Source: Lecanicillium sp. G3 (Eukaryota > Ascomycota > Sordariomycetes > Hypocreales > Cordycipitaceae). Taken from it: a DNA stretch of 64,000 bases. Shown here in pieces: positions 1-11,071 of the stretch (the stretch's first letter is position 1; every line of letters starts with the position of its first letter). The notes beneath the pieces are model-generated. The model was not told where the DNA came from, ran no database searches, and saw only the letters and a list, made by a program, of their open reading frames with translations. The stretch is from NCBI GenBank assembly GCA_037575805.1, contig JAZHPD010000001.1:1-64000 (forward strand), written 5' to 3'. The translations under genes were made by a program, and so were the position numbers.

Positions 1-6
1 CCCCAG

Positions 7-130
<124 letters not shown>

Positions 131-141
131 CAGCAACTCAC

Positions 142-973
142 CGGGTAAATCGGCAGGAGAATCATCAGCAGGTCCAGCACCATGTCGCTCGCCGCCATGC
201 CCTCGATGGACGGGTACGACAGCACGCAGTACCTGTTGTACTCGCTGTCGCCCTTCCACGTGGCGTCCCAGTGGGTGCCGCACTGGAACACGGTGAGGAA
301 GAAGAAGACGACGGTCCAGGCCGCCATGAAGGGCAGGCCGCCGTAGAGGATGGCCCGGCCGAGGCGCGGGTGCTTGCCGCCGGCGCAGAAGACGCGCCGG
401 AAGAAGAAGAGCGCGCTGGCCTTGGAGCAGCCGAACACGATGATGGAGAGGGCGTTCAGGCTAATCTCCGAGATGCTGTCGGCGCGGACGTTGTCGGCAA
501 TCTCCTTGGGAGTGCGGTCCTTGTGCGCGTAGCCCGCGCTGCCGATGCTGACGCCTGTGCGCGGTCAGTATACGAGGGGGGGGCTTGTTTTTTGTACATC
601 ACCAACATCTCATCTTTGCTGGGACTGTTCTACCCCTCTCGGGGGTAAGGTTTGGGACTCACAGAATAAAACGAGTGAAGTGGAAGCGACAAACGCCATC
701 TTACAACAACATCGTTAGCTACATCGACACACCACCGCCACAGGGTCCCCGTATCAGGAAGGGCAATTTTTCACATACCCAGGCCGGAACAGTAAGCCAG
801 TCATCCATCATTAGCTTGGCTCCCGCGCGTCGGCGCGCCCAAAACCGCAACCCCACGGCCTGCGTGCCCAGCAGCAGCACCACAGCCGCGAGCCCGACGA
901 GCGCCGGCGCGGAGCCCTCGCCCATCCGGGTCGCGTACGTCGCCGGCGAATCGCCAAGTTGCTGCGAAGCCAT
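142..973 (-). CDS. Fungal rhodopsin-domain integral membrane protein, 3'-truncated
   Basis: This is a multi-pass membrane protein of the fungal rhodopsin-domain family (Pth11-like/SAT4-like proteins, mostly of unknown function). Exons read by eye are 973-779, 699-663 and 554-142, giving 215 codons before the next donor (GTGAGT at 141). The N-terminus has a hydrophobic segment (residues about 24-41) followed by RFWARRRAG and the family motif MDDWLT. Later come a segment ending in KASALFFFRRVF, a hydrophobic stretch with FMAAWTVVFFFLTVFQCG, and MVLDLLMILLPIYP, which is the usual helix 5 signature. The second exon is only 37 nt. The remaining helices and C-terminal tail should lie left of the poly-C run and are not visible. 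The ATG at 973 is the first in frame and precedes a short, normal N-terminus. Ligand and role are unknown. Confidence 0.8.
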
Positions 974-1621
974 TTTTCAATCGAAAAAAGTGTTAGATAG
1001 GACAGATCGGCGCTGAAGACAAGGAGCGCGGGAAAAAAATGGGCAGGTTTCTGGGAGGAGAGGCTGCGAGGGGGAGGGGGGGAGCGGTCAGGCTATATAG
1101 AACGAACTGCCGACGACCCTCGATGCAAGTCGACTTCCTAATCTGGGATATGTGATGTTCCATGTACTACTATAATTTGTACTTTTGCAGCCTCTTTTCA
1201 CTATATTTTTCAACCTTCCCCGCACGATGGGTGTCGCTCCATTTCCTGTGCGAAAAGCTCCGTGGTGCTACACACAAGGCTGCGCTCTCCCCCGATGCCA
1301 TTGGGCCGGCGATCGCAAGCTAGCCAGCTTCGAAGTGCACACGGCACGGAGACTTTTTCCACAAACACACTAATGCGGCCCTGCAGGATGGTCTTGTCTC
1401 TTGTTTGATGGCATGGCACCAGCCGTTTCTGGTGTGTAATATATATATGTCAAGGCATCATCTCGTACGCACCTATGCAAATGCCAGTATATCGTTCCCA
1501 CATGTCTCTCAGAGAGTCAAAGTAACCAGCCCAAACGCAAATCTAATCAAAAAACGCCTTGTATCCCAAACAAATGAAACTTTACAACAATGTCCGCGCA
1601 TTCAAAAACATCCCCCCCAAT
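974..1621. other. Intergenic, rhodopsin-domain gene / PXMP4-like gene
   Basis: This 648-bp stretch holds the presumed promoter of the rhodopsin-domain gene (minus strand, just above 973) and the 3' untranslated region of the PXMP4-like gene. Short open frames here lack codon bias and family motifs. I see no RNA gene or repeat. Confidence 0.6.
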
Positions 1622-2633
1622 CTATTTGTTGTGCCACACCAGCGTCCGCAGCGAGTCCCAGCTGTCACAGTCCTTATAAATGTACGTCATACTGCTGCGC
1701 AGGCTCGACTGCAGCTCGTCGGGGTGGTACTTGAACAGCAGCATGACCGCGCCCCAGGAGACGGACGCAAACGCCGGCCAGGCGTAGTAGTTGATGCTGG
1801 ACCGCAGCGGCTCGTCCGACACGACGGGGAAGCCCGCGCCGGGCTTGACGGCGATGTGCGCGAGGCCGAGGCACACGCGGGCGAAGATGTAGATGACGAT
1901 CTGCTGCGAGACGGAGGAGATTTTGCCGGTGCGGGGGGAGCGCTGGCCAAAGACCATGTAGCCGCCGAGGAGGCCGGCGAAGAAGGAGTCGTAGGGGCCT
2001 GTCCGAATTTGTACTTGTCAGCAATGCACATTCTTGGGGGTTCCCTTTTCTGTTTCTGTAGGATCGGGTTTGGGGAGACGCACCCTCCTTGCCGGGCGTC
2101 GGGCCGTAGTGCTTGAGCGCCAGCATGGTGAGCTTGTAAATGACGGCGAAGCGCGAGAGGTTGGTGGCGTGCTTCCTCGTGGCGCGAAAGACGAGGTTGC
2201 ATTTTTGCTTGAAGCTGCATTAATTCGTCAACACATCTGCTGCGTATAGTCTCGGTGGGTGGGTGGGTGGGAGGGGTTCATCGAACTCACGTTCCGGACC
2301 GGAAGAGGAACACCATGCTGAAAAAGCCCACAGTTAGCACGCAAAACGAAACAACAGAAGGAGAGATAATGACGGTTCCTTACACAAGCGCGTGGGGGAA
2401 CCTGACTTTCGCGCCATACACGGCACCGTTGCGCGCCGTCTTGACGAGGGAAAAGAGGTCCTGGTATCGCGGGTCAAGCACCATCTGCTCGAGGACCGCC
2501 TGGGAGGTCGCAATTCATCAGTCAGCATCTTTCCCCTTCTGTTCGCATCATTTTTCCCTCCCCCGCAACAGCCATTGAAAGGCCTTCCCGAATAAGGCGC
2601 GCATACCTTGAGCGATGCTATCGTGGTCGCCAT
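1622..2633 (-). CDS. PXMP4: Peroxisomal membrane protein of the PXMP4/PMP24 family (Tim17-like fold)
   Basis: The predicted product is a peroxisomal membrane protein of the PMP24/PXMP4 family, which belongs to the Tim17/Tim22/Tim23/PMP24 superfamily; its molecular role is poorly known. Exons are 2633-2607, 2499-2384, 2317-2291, 2214-2084 and 1998-1622, total 226 codons (225 aa), close to the 212 aa of human PXMP4. Family landmarks in order are ARNGAVYGAKVRFPHALV, MVFLFRSG, LLGGYMVFG and, near the C-terminus, LFKYHPDELQSSLRSSMTYI. The coding start lies in the context GTCGCCATGG reading toward the minus strand. Two exons are only 27 nt. Both neighbours are also minus-strand genes and are functionally unrelated. 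Family assignment is strong; the peroxisomal location is taken from the family. Confidence 0.88.
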
Positions 2634-3462
2634 GGTCGCTGTTGTGCGTTGTGTGTGCTGATGTATTTGCGATGCTGTTTGCAGGAAACTCGGACAAGTG
2701 ACGACACTCGCAAAGGCGAGAAGGGCCTCGGCTTAACGGAGGGCAGAGCTTTAGTGGGGCGAGCAAAAGGACGAAAACACCGACCGGGGATTGTATGGCC
2801 GAGTAGCGAAACGAACGAGGTAACTAGGCAAAAAGAAGTGAAGCGACAGCCCCGAACGAAAAAAAAAAAAAAAAAAAAATATAGAACCGAGACGATAAGG
2901 TTCAAAAAAAGGTGTGTGCAATGTAAAAGTTAAAAGAAGGGAGGAGGAGAAAGAGAGTTTCCCACGCGGGAAAATGGGAAACGGCCAAGGCAAGCCTCGG
3001 TGCTGTTGCCCGCAAGTGGACGGAGTGCCCCGGTGGGCGGGCGCCTTACAGTGGATCATGACGGCGCGCCTCCCCCGCAGCGGCCAGATGCAGCGGGCGC
3101 TACAGTGGGTGTACGCTGTTCTTCCATGTCACCTGCGAGCTCACATGTAAAAATGCTTACTGCACTTGCCACCGCAACCAACTTGTCAATTCGCATGTGA
3201 TCTCTGCATGTCAAAACACATCCATTACCCCGGATGGCGCACGCCCACTAATAAATCGGACAGGCTAACCCGTCCCCATCCAATATTATACACAAAAGAT
3301 ATTTCAAGAAAAAATAATCATAATAATCATAGCCATCGTAAATCATAATGCATGTCACCCACCACCGTCTCTTGTGGCTAGCCACATAATCTCAAGAAGA
3401 CTGCCCTTGCACCAAGCTGCGAGAGCTTGTCGAAAGCAGCATCATATCGAGGGCTAACTTAA
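2634..3462. other. Intergenic, PXMP4-like / family X polymerase
   Basis: This 829-bp stretch contains the promoter side of the PXMP4-like gene and the 3' side of the polymerase gene. It includes a 21-nt A tract at 2859-2879 (T-rich on the coding strand of the neighbours). Small open frames here have no recognisable content. Confidence 0.6.
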
Positions 3463-6057
3463 TCAGCACCACCGCTGCGTAGGCTCCCTCCACCGCACCC
3501 CAAGCACCTCGAAAATCACCCTCTCGTCCCTCCCCTCCACGAGGTCCTCCTCGCTCACCTCCCCGTCCCCACGGCCCCCTCCCGGCCGCCTGTACAGGCC
3601 CCTCTGGTTCAGCCTCATCCCCTTCTTCTGCGCCAGCAGCCTCATGCTGCGGTTAAACACGTCGTCGCCGGTGAAGTAGATCAGCGCGGCGCCCATCTGC
3701 GTCGCCGGCACCAGCAAGAAGTCGATCCGCCGCCACGTGCCGCTCCCGTGCGGAAGCACGCAGCAGCCGTGCCACACGTTCCCGTGCGCGGCGAGGGTCG
3801 CGACGAGGAAGCCGTCGCCCTCGAGGCGGCTCACCAGAGCGCGCAGAAACGGGCGGAGCTCGGCGTCGCGCGACGTGCCGGGCTTCGTGACGATGAAGTC
3901 GATATCGCTCGACTCCTTGGCGCCGCGGCGGTAGCTGCCCCCGATCGTCAGCTCGACGGCCGGATCGACCCCCGCCGCGGCCGCTCTCACGACCTCCCCC
4001 AGCGCAGTCACCTCCTCCCGCGGAATCTTCGCGTTCAGGTCGTCGTACCGCTCGATCCCCACCCTCTGCGCCGCCGTCAGCCTGTCCCCGACCTGCGCCA
4101 GCACGTCCCCCAGCGTCCTCATCCCGCGCGCCGCCCACCCGGCCGCCACCGCCGGCCCCACGCCGTACACGCCCATGAACAGCTTCAGCACGTCGCCGGC
4201 CCCGTCCTTCTCCGCGTACTCCAGCCGCCGGAGCCTGTCCGTCGTCGCAATCTCCTCAATCTTCTCCGCGAGCCGCGGCCCGACGCCCGGCAGCCGCAGC
4301 GCCTCCTCCCGCGACGACACCCGGCGCGGCTGCCGCCGCAGCACGGCGATGGCCTTGCGGTACGCGAGCACGCGCCAGGTGTCGCCCGTGCGCTCGTAGT
4401 ACGACAGCATGCTCTGCAGGACGGCCGCGGTGCGCGCGTTGGGCCCGTCGGCGTGCGCGTCCTGCGCGCCGGAGCGGCGGCACGCGAGGTGCTCTTCGAA
4501 GAAGGCTTGTTTCCGCGCGGTGCCGGCGGCAGCTTTCTTCGCCGCAGCCGCGTTGCCCCGCGTCGCTTCCTCCTCTTCGTCTGGCCCGCTGCCGTCGCTG
4601 TCTTGTAGATTCCCGCCGCTTGGCGCAGCAGTGTCGTCGTCGTCGTCATTGTCGAGCGGCAGGTCTCTAAACTCTTGCACCATGTCAATGAGCCCGGTGA
4701 GTTCGTCGTTTGCGCCGTCGCCGCCTGTATTCGCGCTCGCGGCTGTATCCTCTCTCGGCGCCGAGTCTGCCGCTGCGTCGTCCAGCACTACTGGCTGCGA
4801 GTCGGCCTTTGCAGACGGGCCGGATGATTCGTCGCGGCTGTCGTCCGTCGACGGCGGCACGTAGTCCCATCTTTTGAGGCTGGGAGGCGGGTCTTTGAGC
4901 TTCAACTTGTCTCTGTCAATCTTGGGTTTCCCTGCCTCATCCTTGGGTTCCTCTTCCTTTTCCTTGTCCTTGTCCTTCTCCTTGTCCTTGTCCTTGTCCT
5001 TCTCCTCGTCGTCCTTCTTGTCCTTCTCAACCTCCACCGGCTTCTCCCCCTCTCCTTCACCAGGCTGCCCAGCAAGCCTATACCTCTTCTGCGCCGCATC
5101 CAGCACCGCGCGGTACTGTACGCACTCAGCCGGGTAATCCTCACTCACCACCTTCAGCCCCCTCACCCCGCCGCCTCCTCTCTTCTCCGACAGCAGCTTC
5201 TCCACGTCCCTGTACCCAATGTCCCTGTCGACGACCACATGCGTCGCCTCCCGCACGTCGCTCGTCCGCGCCGCGCCGTACTCTTTCGCCTTTTGCATGC
5301 GCAGCCTCCGCGCGGGCGCGACGTCGTCGTCGGGCACGTAGTAAAAGGTGAACCCCCTGAAGATCTGCTCAGATTCCGGGCGGGGCGTCACCGCGGCGCC
5401 GTCCTTCCTGCGCTTCTTGGCCGTGGCGGTCGAGGTGCTGGGCGCGCTGCTGCCGGCGCGGGGGGCGGGCGGCGCCGCTGGGACGAGGCGCTTCGCGGGC
5501 GGGATCGGTGCTGTGCTTTTGGTAGATGTAGATGCCGCATGTGCCTTCTTTCGTGAACCAACCGGCGTCTCCCCGACAATTTGCATATCGTCGTCGCTGT
5601 CTAAAAGCTCATCCACCGCGTTTCTACGCCTCTTAACGCTCGCAGACGCACCGCCACCCTTCTTCGGCGCAGGAACCGGCGTCGCGCGCGCCGAGCTCGT
5701 CACCATTACCTCATCCTCCCGTTCATTGTCCGGCGTGCTCCTCACCGCTTCCCTCTGCGACTCGCTCCTTGCCTTCTCCGCCTTTGCGCCATCACCTGCC
5801 CGCGCGCCGTCGCCGTCGCCCTTGCGAAAGAACCGCGCGTGCCACTCGCGCCGCCGCATCTCCCGCGCATCTAACCCGTCGCTGTCGGAAGCCTTGACTG
5901 CGTCCGCTGCGTCTTCGTTGTCGCTGTGCGGGAGGGCGGCGAAGTGTTTGAAATATTCCCTTTTCGCATCCAGCGATGGCTGGTGCTGATGATGATCCGG
6001 CATTGCGAAGGGATCTCTCGTTTGTGTAAATACTCTTGATGAGGGTGGCGCATTCAT
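3463..6057 (-). CDS. POL4: BRCT-domain family X DNA polymerase (Pol IV/lambda type)
   Basis: This is a family X DNA polymerase expected to fill short gaps in non-homologous end joining or base excision repair in the nucleus. It is a single exon of 864 aa from the ATG at 6057; the open frame continues upstream only through a GTG. The N-terminal third is polar and disordered. A BRCT-like region follows at about residues 230-320 (EQIFRGFTFYYVPDDD, HVVVDRDIG). Next is a Lys/Asp/Glu tract of alternating KD and KEKD units at about 345-380, then the helix-hairpin-helix LPGVGPRLAEKI and a second one, VYGVGPAVAAGW. The palm has GGSYRRGAKESSDIDF with the two catalytic aspartates (about 718 and 720) and a third in RRIDFLLVP (about 779). 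YFTGDDVFNRSMR is the nucleotide-binding/steric-gate region. All catalytic residues are present. At 864 aa it is longer than yeast Pol4 (582 aa), because of the N-terminal half. Confidence 0.9.
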   Translation of the reverse strand: MNAPPSSRVFTQTRDPFAMPDHHQHQPSLDAKREYFKHFAALPHSDNEDAADAVKASDSDGLDAREMRRREWHARFFRKGDGDGARAGDGAKAEKARSESQREAVRSTPDNEREDEVMVTSSARATPVPAPKKGGGASASVKRRRNAVDELLDSDDDMQIVGETPVGSRKKAHAASTSTKSTAPIPPAKRLVPAAPPAPRAGSSAPSTSTATAKKRRKDGAAVTPRPESEQIFRGFTFYYVPDDDVAPARRLRMQKAKEYGAARTSDVREATHVVVDRDIGYRDVEKLLSEKRGGGGVRGLKVVSEDYPAECVQYRAVLDAAQKRYRLAGQPGEGEGEKPVEVEKDKKDDEEKDKDKDKEKDKDKEKEEEPKDEAGKPKIDRDKLKLKDPPPSLKRWDYVPPSTDDSRDESSGPSAKADSQPVVLDDAAADSAPREDTAASANTGGDGANDELTGLIDMVQEFRDLPLDNDDDDDTAAPSGGNLQDSDGSGPDEEEEATRGNAAAAKKAAAGTARKQAFFEEHLACRRSGAQDAHADGPNARTAAVLQSMLSYYERTGDTWRVLAYRKAIAVLRRQPRRVSSREEALRLPGVGPRLAEKIEEIATTDRLRRLEYAEKDGAGDVLKLFMGVYGVGPAVAAGWAARGMRTLGDVLAQVGDRLTAAQRVGIERYDDLNAKIPREEVTALGEVVRAAAAGVDPAVELTIGGSYRRGAKESSDIDFIVTKPGTSRDAELRPFLRALVSRLEGDGFLVATLAAHGNVWHGCCVLPHGSGTWRRIDFLLVPATQMGAALIYFTGDDVFNRSMRLLAQKKGMRLNQRGLYRRPGGGRGDGEVSEEDLVEGRDERVIFEVLGVRWREPTQRWC

Positions 6058-6848
6058 AGTTTGCTCGCGCACGTGGGAGAAACGGTGGTGCGTGTTTGAA
6101 TGCCAACCGAAAAAGTCAGCGGTGCATGTTTTTCGATCCAGCTTTCTATTGGGAAAGGCCTGTTTGAATGGAAATGGCGGTTTTCTTTCGCAAGGTGTTG
6201 GTGTTGGAACCAGGTTCACCACGTCACCTTCACGGTGTCTACCTAGAACAAGTGGGCCTCAGCTACGACCGTCTTACAACCTCACTTCATAACGACGTCA
6301 CTCATTCAGCTTATTCCATTCTTCTTTGGTTTATAAATTGTGTCTCATAGACAAGTCTCATTGGTATATATATATATAAAGTTTTAGACAATACTATTAT
6401 GCAACATGAATAAGTATGCAGGTTGTGTTGTGCAAGCCACAACCCCCGTATGATGCTCTGTATAATCGTCAAGAAACGAACAAAAAAGGCCCATTAGCCA
6501 CGGAGACGCATTCCGCCTCCGCCGCCGGGCATGAAAAGAAAACAATATTTGTGCCGCCGTCCAGGTATAGTGAAATTATGTCGCTGGGGACTTCCAGCGC
6601 AAAAGCAAAAAAGAAATCAACTCCCGTATTTTTTGTAGTCCGCGACGTTCTTTGCCGTCCCAATGAAATGCAAATCGTGTTCGGCATTCAGAATTTCGAA
6701 TGCCCCCGAAAAGATAAGGAAAAAAAAAAAAAGACAAAACGCCAATGTATATATAATGCATTCGTCACAGCTGAACCCATCTGAAATCATAACTTGTCCG
6801 GCTCGATCCGCTAGTCCCTCGCTGCTGGCATCGAGCCGGCAGACGAAT
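6058..6848. other. Intergenic, polymerase promoter / coiled-coil gene 3' side
   Basis: This 791-bp stretch lies between the polymerase start codon and the stop codon of the coiled-coil gene. It holds an alternating TA tract at 6365-6380 and AT-rich DNA with a 13-nt A tract near 6719. No supported gene is visible. Confidence 0.6.
6365..6380 (-). promoter_or_regulatory. TATA-like element upstream of the family X polymerase
   Basis: A run of seven TA units followed by AA lies about 310 bp upstream of the polymerase ATG. On the minus strand it reads as TTTATATA followed after the run by ACCAAT. It could serve as a core promoter element, but it could equally be a simple dinucleotide repeat. Confidence 0.3.
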
Positions 6849-9800
6849 TTAAGCACCAACAGCGAGAGCTTTCAGGCGGCCGGCAAACGGACTAGTCTGC
6901 TCCTGCTTCAGCATGCCCTGGAGGCGGCGGGTCTCGCGGACAGCGGCCTCGCGCTCCTCCTGAAGGTTCATGACCTCGATCTGTGCAGTGCTCATCTTAT
7001 TGATGACTTCCTGCATCTCCTTGTCGGCGGCCGTGAGGGCCTTCTCAAGCTCCGACACGCGGGCACGGAGCTTCTTGATCTCAACCTCCTCTTCGAGGTT
7101 CTTGGGGGGGAGGGCGCTGGTGGCGCGCTCAAACATGTTCTTGGTCTGGTTCAGCAGGGAGGTCTTACGAGGACCGACAATGCCGACGCTGCCGCCCTCG
7201 TGCAGGCGGCGGAGCTGCTCGTTGTGAGCCTCCTTGAGTTTTCTGACCTCCTCCTCGTGCTGAGCAACGCGCTCGTCGGATGAGGACTGGGCGGTGACCA
7301 GCTCGTCCTCCAGACTCCTGAGGCGCTCCTGGAGGCCGGCGATGCGCTCCGAGTTGAACTTGCGGTCAGACTCGCCGCGGGAGACGGCGTCGGAGAGACG
7401 CTGGCGCAGCTCCGAGTTGGTGGCCAGCTGGGCGCGGACCTGAGAGGCGAGCTGCTCGACACGGCCGACAGACTCGCCAAGCTCATCGGCGAGAGCGCGC
7501 TCAGAGCCCATGTTCTTGGCCGAGCTGCTGGCAAGATTGTCGTACTGGCTCTGAAGGCCGATTGCGTCGCCGCGGGCGACGTCGCGCTCGGAGAGGGCAG
7601 CGTTCAGCGACTTTTCAAGACGTGAAAGAGCCTCCTTGGCCTTTCCGTCCGAGTCGGGAAGACCATTTTCGAGCTTCTTGATGCGGTCCAGGGACTCGTT
7701 GTACTGAGTCTGGAGCTCCTTGTAGGCCTTCTCGAGCGACTCCGATGTGACGGTGGAGTCGCCGGGAGTGTCGGCGGACGAGGCAGTGAGGATGTCGCGC
7801 TCCTTCAGCAGGTTGCGCAGGGAGTTGACTTCCTCCTCGGCCCTATCGAGATCCATCTTCAGGCCGCCAAGACCCTTTTCGACCTGCCACTTCTGCTCCA
7901 TGGCGTCTTCGGCGCGACGGCGCAGGACGTTGACCTCGGTGCGCAGGTTGGAAATGTCCTTTTCGAAGCCGGCCTTTTGGGGCGAGTCGCTCAGCAGACG
8001 CTTGCGCTCGACCTCGAGAATCTTAATCTTCTTTTGATTTTCGCGGTTCTGGAACTCTTGGCGCTCCAGCAGGTTCTTGAGGGCGTTGTGCAGGGCGTCA
8101 CGCTGGGCCTCGACGTCCTTGAGGCGCTCGGCGAGGGCTTCGCGCGACTCGGCGGGGGCGTTCTTGCTTGCGTTGGGGTTGGCACTGTCATTCCCTGAGA
8201 CGGGAATTCTTTGGTTGCGGAAAAACGAGTCTGATCTTGCAAGTCCACCGCGAGAAGCAATGTCCTCGATGCCGGCGGCCGAGTTGCGGAGAGAAGAGTT
8301 CTCCTTTTGTAGGGACTGCAGTTGGTGCTGCATCTTTGTAGATTCATATGTTAGACTGGCATAGCTCGCGGCCTCGGCTTCGAGGCCCTCGACGCGGGCA
8401 CGCAGCTGGGGGACAATTTCGTCGCGGAGGTTGTCGCGCTCGTTGGAAGCGTCGTGCAGCTCACTCTTGAGCGCAGTGAGTAAAGCCTCGAAGTTGGCCG
8501 TGGAAAGGCGCTCTTCGGAGAGCTTTCTTGCAAGGTCGTCGCACTTGGTCTCGAGTTCTTTTACGCGTCCGCTGGCGTCGAGGTTGTTCATTTCAGCAAG
8601 ATCGATGCGGGAGGCCCGCTCGGCGAGCTCCTTGACCTGCTGGTCGAGGGACTTGATCTTGGCTCGTTCATCTTGGAGCTTGTTTGTTAGTTCCAAGCGT
8701 ATCGAGGCTTTTTCTTGCTCTGATCTGCGTTGAATCTTTTCAATTTCCTCGCGTGACTGGTCATAGTCGCTGAGCTTGGCGGAGCTGTACCCAGAGTCGG
8801 AGAAGTAGTCGCTGGTGCGCTTGCCACCAGTTTGGGGGTTGTTGGCCTGGTCCTGTAGCCTGTCGACCAGGTCTTCTAGGTCTATCTCGCGGCGGATAGA
8901 GGCCGCCAGCTCAGAGCTGATGGCCTTGAGCTCGTCCTCCATCTCTTCTAGGTGGATATACGAGGACGCGGCGAGAGGCGGCGGAGTAGAGAGGTATGTT
9001 TCGCAGTAACCGAGGGGATTGGTGACAGCGGCATTAGTCTTTGGATCCTTGGGGAGAGAGGTAGAAGGCGGGGGACGAGAGGGATCATCGACAAGCCCGC
9101 CGCGACGACTCGGTGTCTCGGGGGACGGGATGGGTGAGAAGTCGGCGCCGTTTGGGTTGGCGTTGTTGCCCCAGCCGAAGAAAGTAGCAAACGGCGAGGT
9201 CTGGCCAGGCGACTTTGGCAAGGGCTTGTTGAGTTTGGGTGCGGGAGTAGGAGAGTCCGGATTCGATGTGTTGTCGAGATTCGGGTTCTGATTGTTGGAG
9301 TTGGAGTCGGGAGGTGACGTATCCACAGTTTCTAATCTCAGATGGGGAGGCGTCGGCTTGGGCGCAAACATGAGAGTAGAAGAATCGGTAGCGGCTGACG
9401 GAGAACGTTTCGGGGTGTGGCCGTCGTAAGAGCCGTGTCGCGTTACGGAGTTGACGTGAGTTGCAGGGGTAGAAGCATCCGGCGTGGACTGAGACGCCCC
9501 GTCTTGGTATATGGAGAGGACGTCGGAAACGTTGTCGTCTGCGTCGGTGTTTGCGGAACCGTCGACGGGCTGGGCAGGCAGAGTCTGTATTGGCAGAGAC
9601 TGCGAGTGGTTGTCGTCGTCTTCTTCTTCTTCTTCCTCTTCTTCTTTTTCTCGTGGAATGCTTCGCGACTCGGATTTGGGCGACTGAGGCGCTGGGGAAT
9701 CGGCGTGTTGGGCAGAGTCCAACGCTCTGGACAATACGAGTCAGCAACAAGAAGAGGTTTCAGGTCGAGGTGATCCGGCGGATTAAATGTGAAGAGGGAG

Positions 9801-11071
9801 GACAAGAGGGAGAAGCGGGAAGTCTGAATGGGATAGTACAGCGCTACGAGACAGACAGCCTAAGAACGGGTGTAGTGGTACGGATGGGAGGTGTGAGATG
9901 TACGGCGTAGCGTACGGCATACGGCGCGTTGGTGTGGAGGGACGGGTTGGAGGTGGGAGACAGGAAAGACAGGAGGGACAGGAGGGTGTGCGGGATGTGT
10001 GAGATGTGTGAGATGTGTGGGCAGACGTGACGAAAAGGTAGAAGCTTGCGATACTCACTGGAATGCGGGCAGGTGGTGGTGTGCGGACCCTGCGGGAGCA
10101 AAGTGGTAGAGGGTGGGACTGTCGACCGAAGGAGGTCGTGCAAAGCGCGTGTCAGGCTCTGGGAGTCGAGATGTCAGAGGAACTGGAGGGACTGGAGAAG
10201 CAGGAGCAGGAGCAGGAGCAGCCGCTGTGGATTGAGGTGTTTCCCGGGGCTCTTGGTGAGACGACAGCGGCGGCGGCGGCAACGGTGACGTCTCCTCTAC
10301 TGGAGATTGTGCTACTGGAGGCAGCGGCGGGACGACGGGGGTGTCGTCTGCGTCTGCGTGTGTGTCGTTGTTGGTGGCGGTTGTGAAGACGGACGAGGCC
10401 GTCGACGATCTCTGAAACGCAGTGGCCAAGGACGAGGCCGTGGCAGAGAGCGGCTTCCTCTTGATGGGACTCGCGCGTGGGGTGGTGTTGGAGGAGGCAG
10501 AGGGAGCGGAGGGAGCGGAGGGAACGGAGGGAGCGGAGGCAAAGAGCGGCGGGACGGAGGAGGAGGAGTGGGAGAGCGACGAGGAGCGCGGAGGGTGAGA
10601 GGAGCGCGACGAGTAGAGGCTAGCGGCGGCGCTGGTGGTGCTCTCGATGGACTTGAGGCGAGAGCGGCGGTAGTCTTGGGAGTAGGTCGAGTTGGCAGCA
10701 GAGTGACGAGGGGCGGAAGAAGAGGCAGAGGCAGCGTTGGCGGGCTTGGGGGTGTTGGCAACGTTGGCGGTGTTGGTGTTGATTGGATTGGGGTTGGTGT
10801 CGGCGTCGTGGTGAGTCTGGTGAGTCTGAGCCTGGTAGCGAGCTTGTTCTTGGTCGAGCTGGCCGACCAGGTCTTCTAGCTCGTCGAACTGATCAGAGTA
10901 GACGGTGCCGGAGGCGTTGGAGTCGCGGCGCAAGGTGAGGAGGTGGTGGTGGTTGTGGTGGTTGTGGTGGTTGTGGTTGTTGTGGTGGTGGTCAAGCTCG
11001 GACGAAACAGAGACAGTGTCAGTGTCAGAGTTGGGGATCGACGCCACGGGTCGCGATGCCATGGCGGCCAT
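6849..11071 (-). CDS. Large coiled-coil protein, possibly cytoskeletal, function unknown
   Basis: Two exons, 11071-10059 and 9726-6849, join with a split codon (CA|A) into 1296 aa. The first exon is low-complexity: a His/Asn-rich run around residues 28-45, many Ser/Pro stretches, and a short acidic/helical motif FDELEDLVGQLDQEQARY. The second exon starts with an acidic run of Glu and Asp, then a conserved-looking FATFFGWGNN segment, then about 650 residues of heptad-rich coiled coil from LEEMEDELKAISSELAAS to near the C-terminus, which ends ETRRLQGMLKQE plus a short tail. Proteins of this layout are often annotated in related fungi as M-protein-repeat or myosin-tail-like coiled-coil proteins; I infer a scaffold or cytoskeletal role only from the coiled coil. 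The start in the context CACCATGGC is strong. The 332-nt intron is long for this window. Confidence 0.75.
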
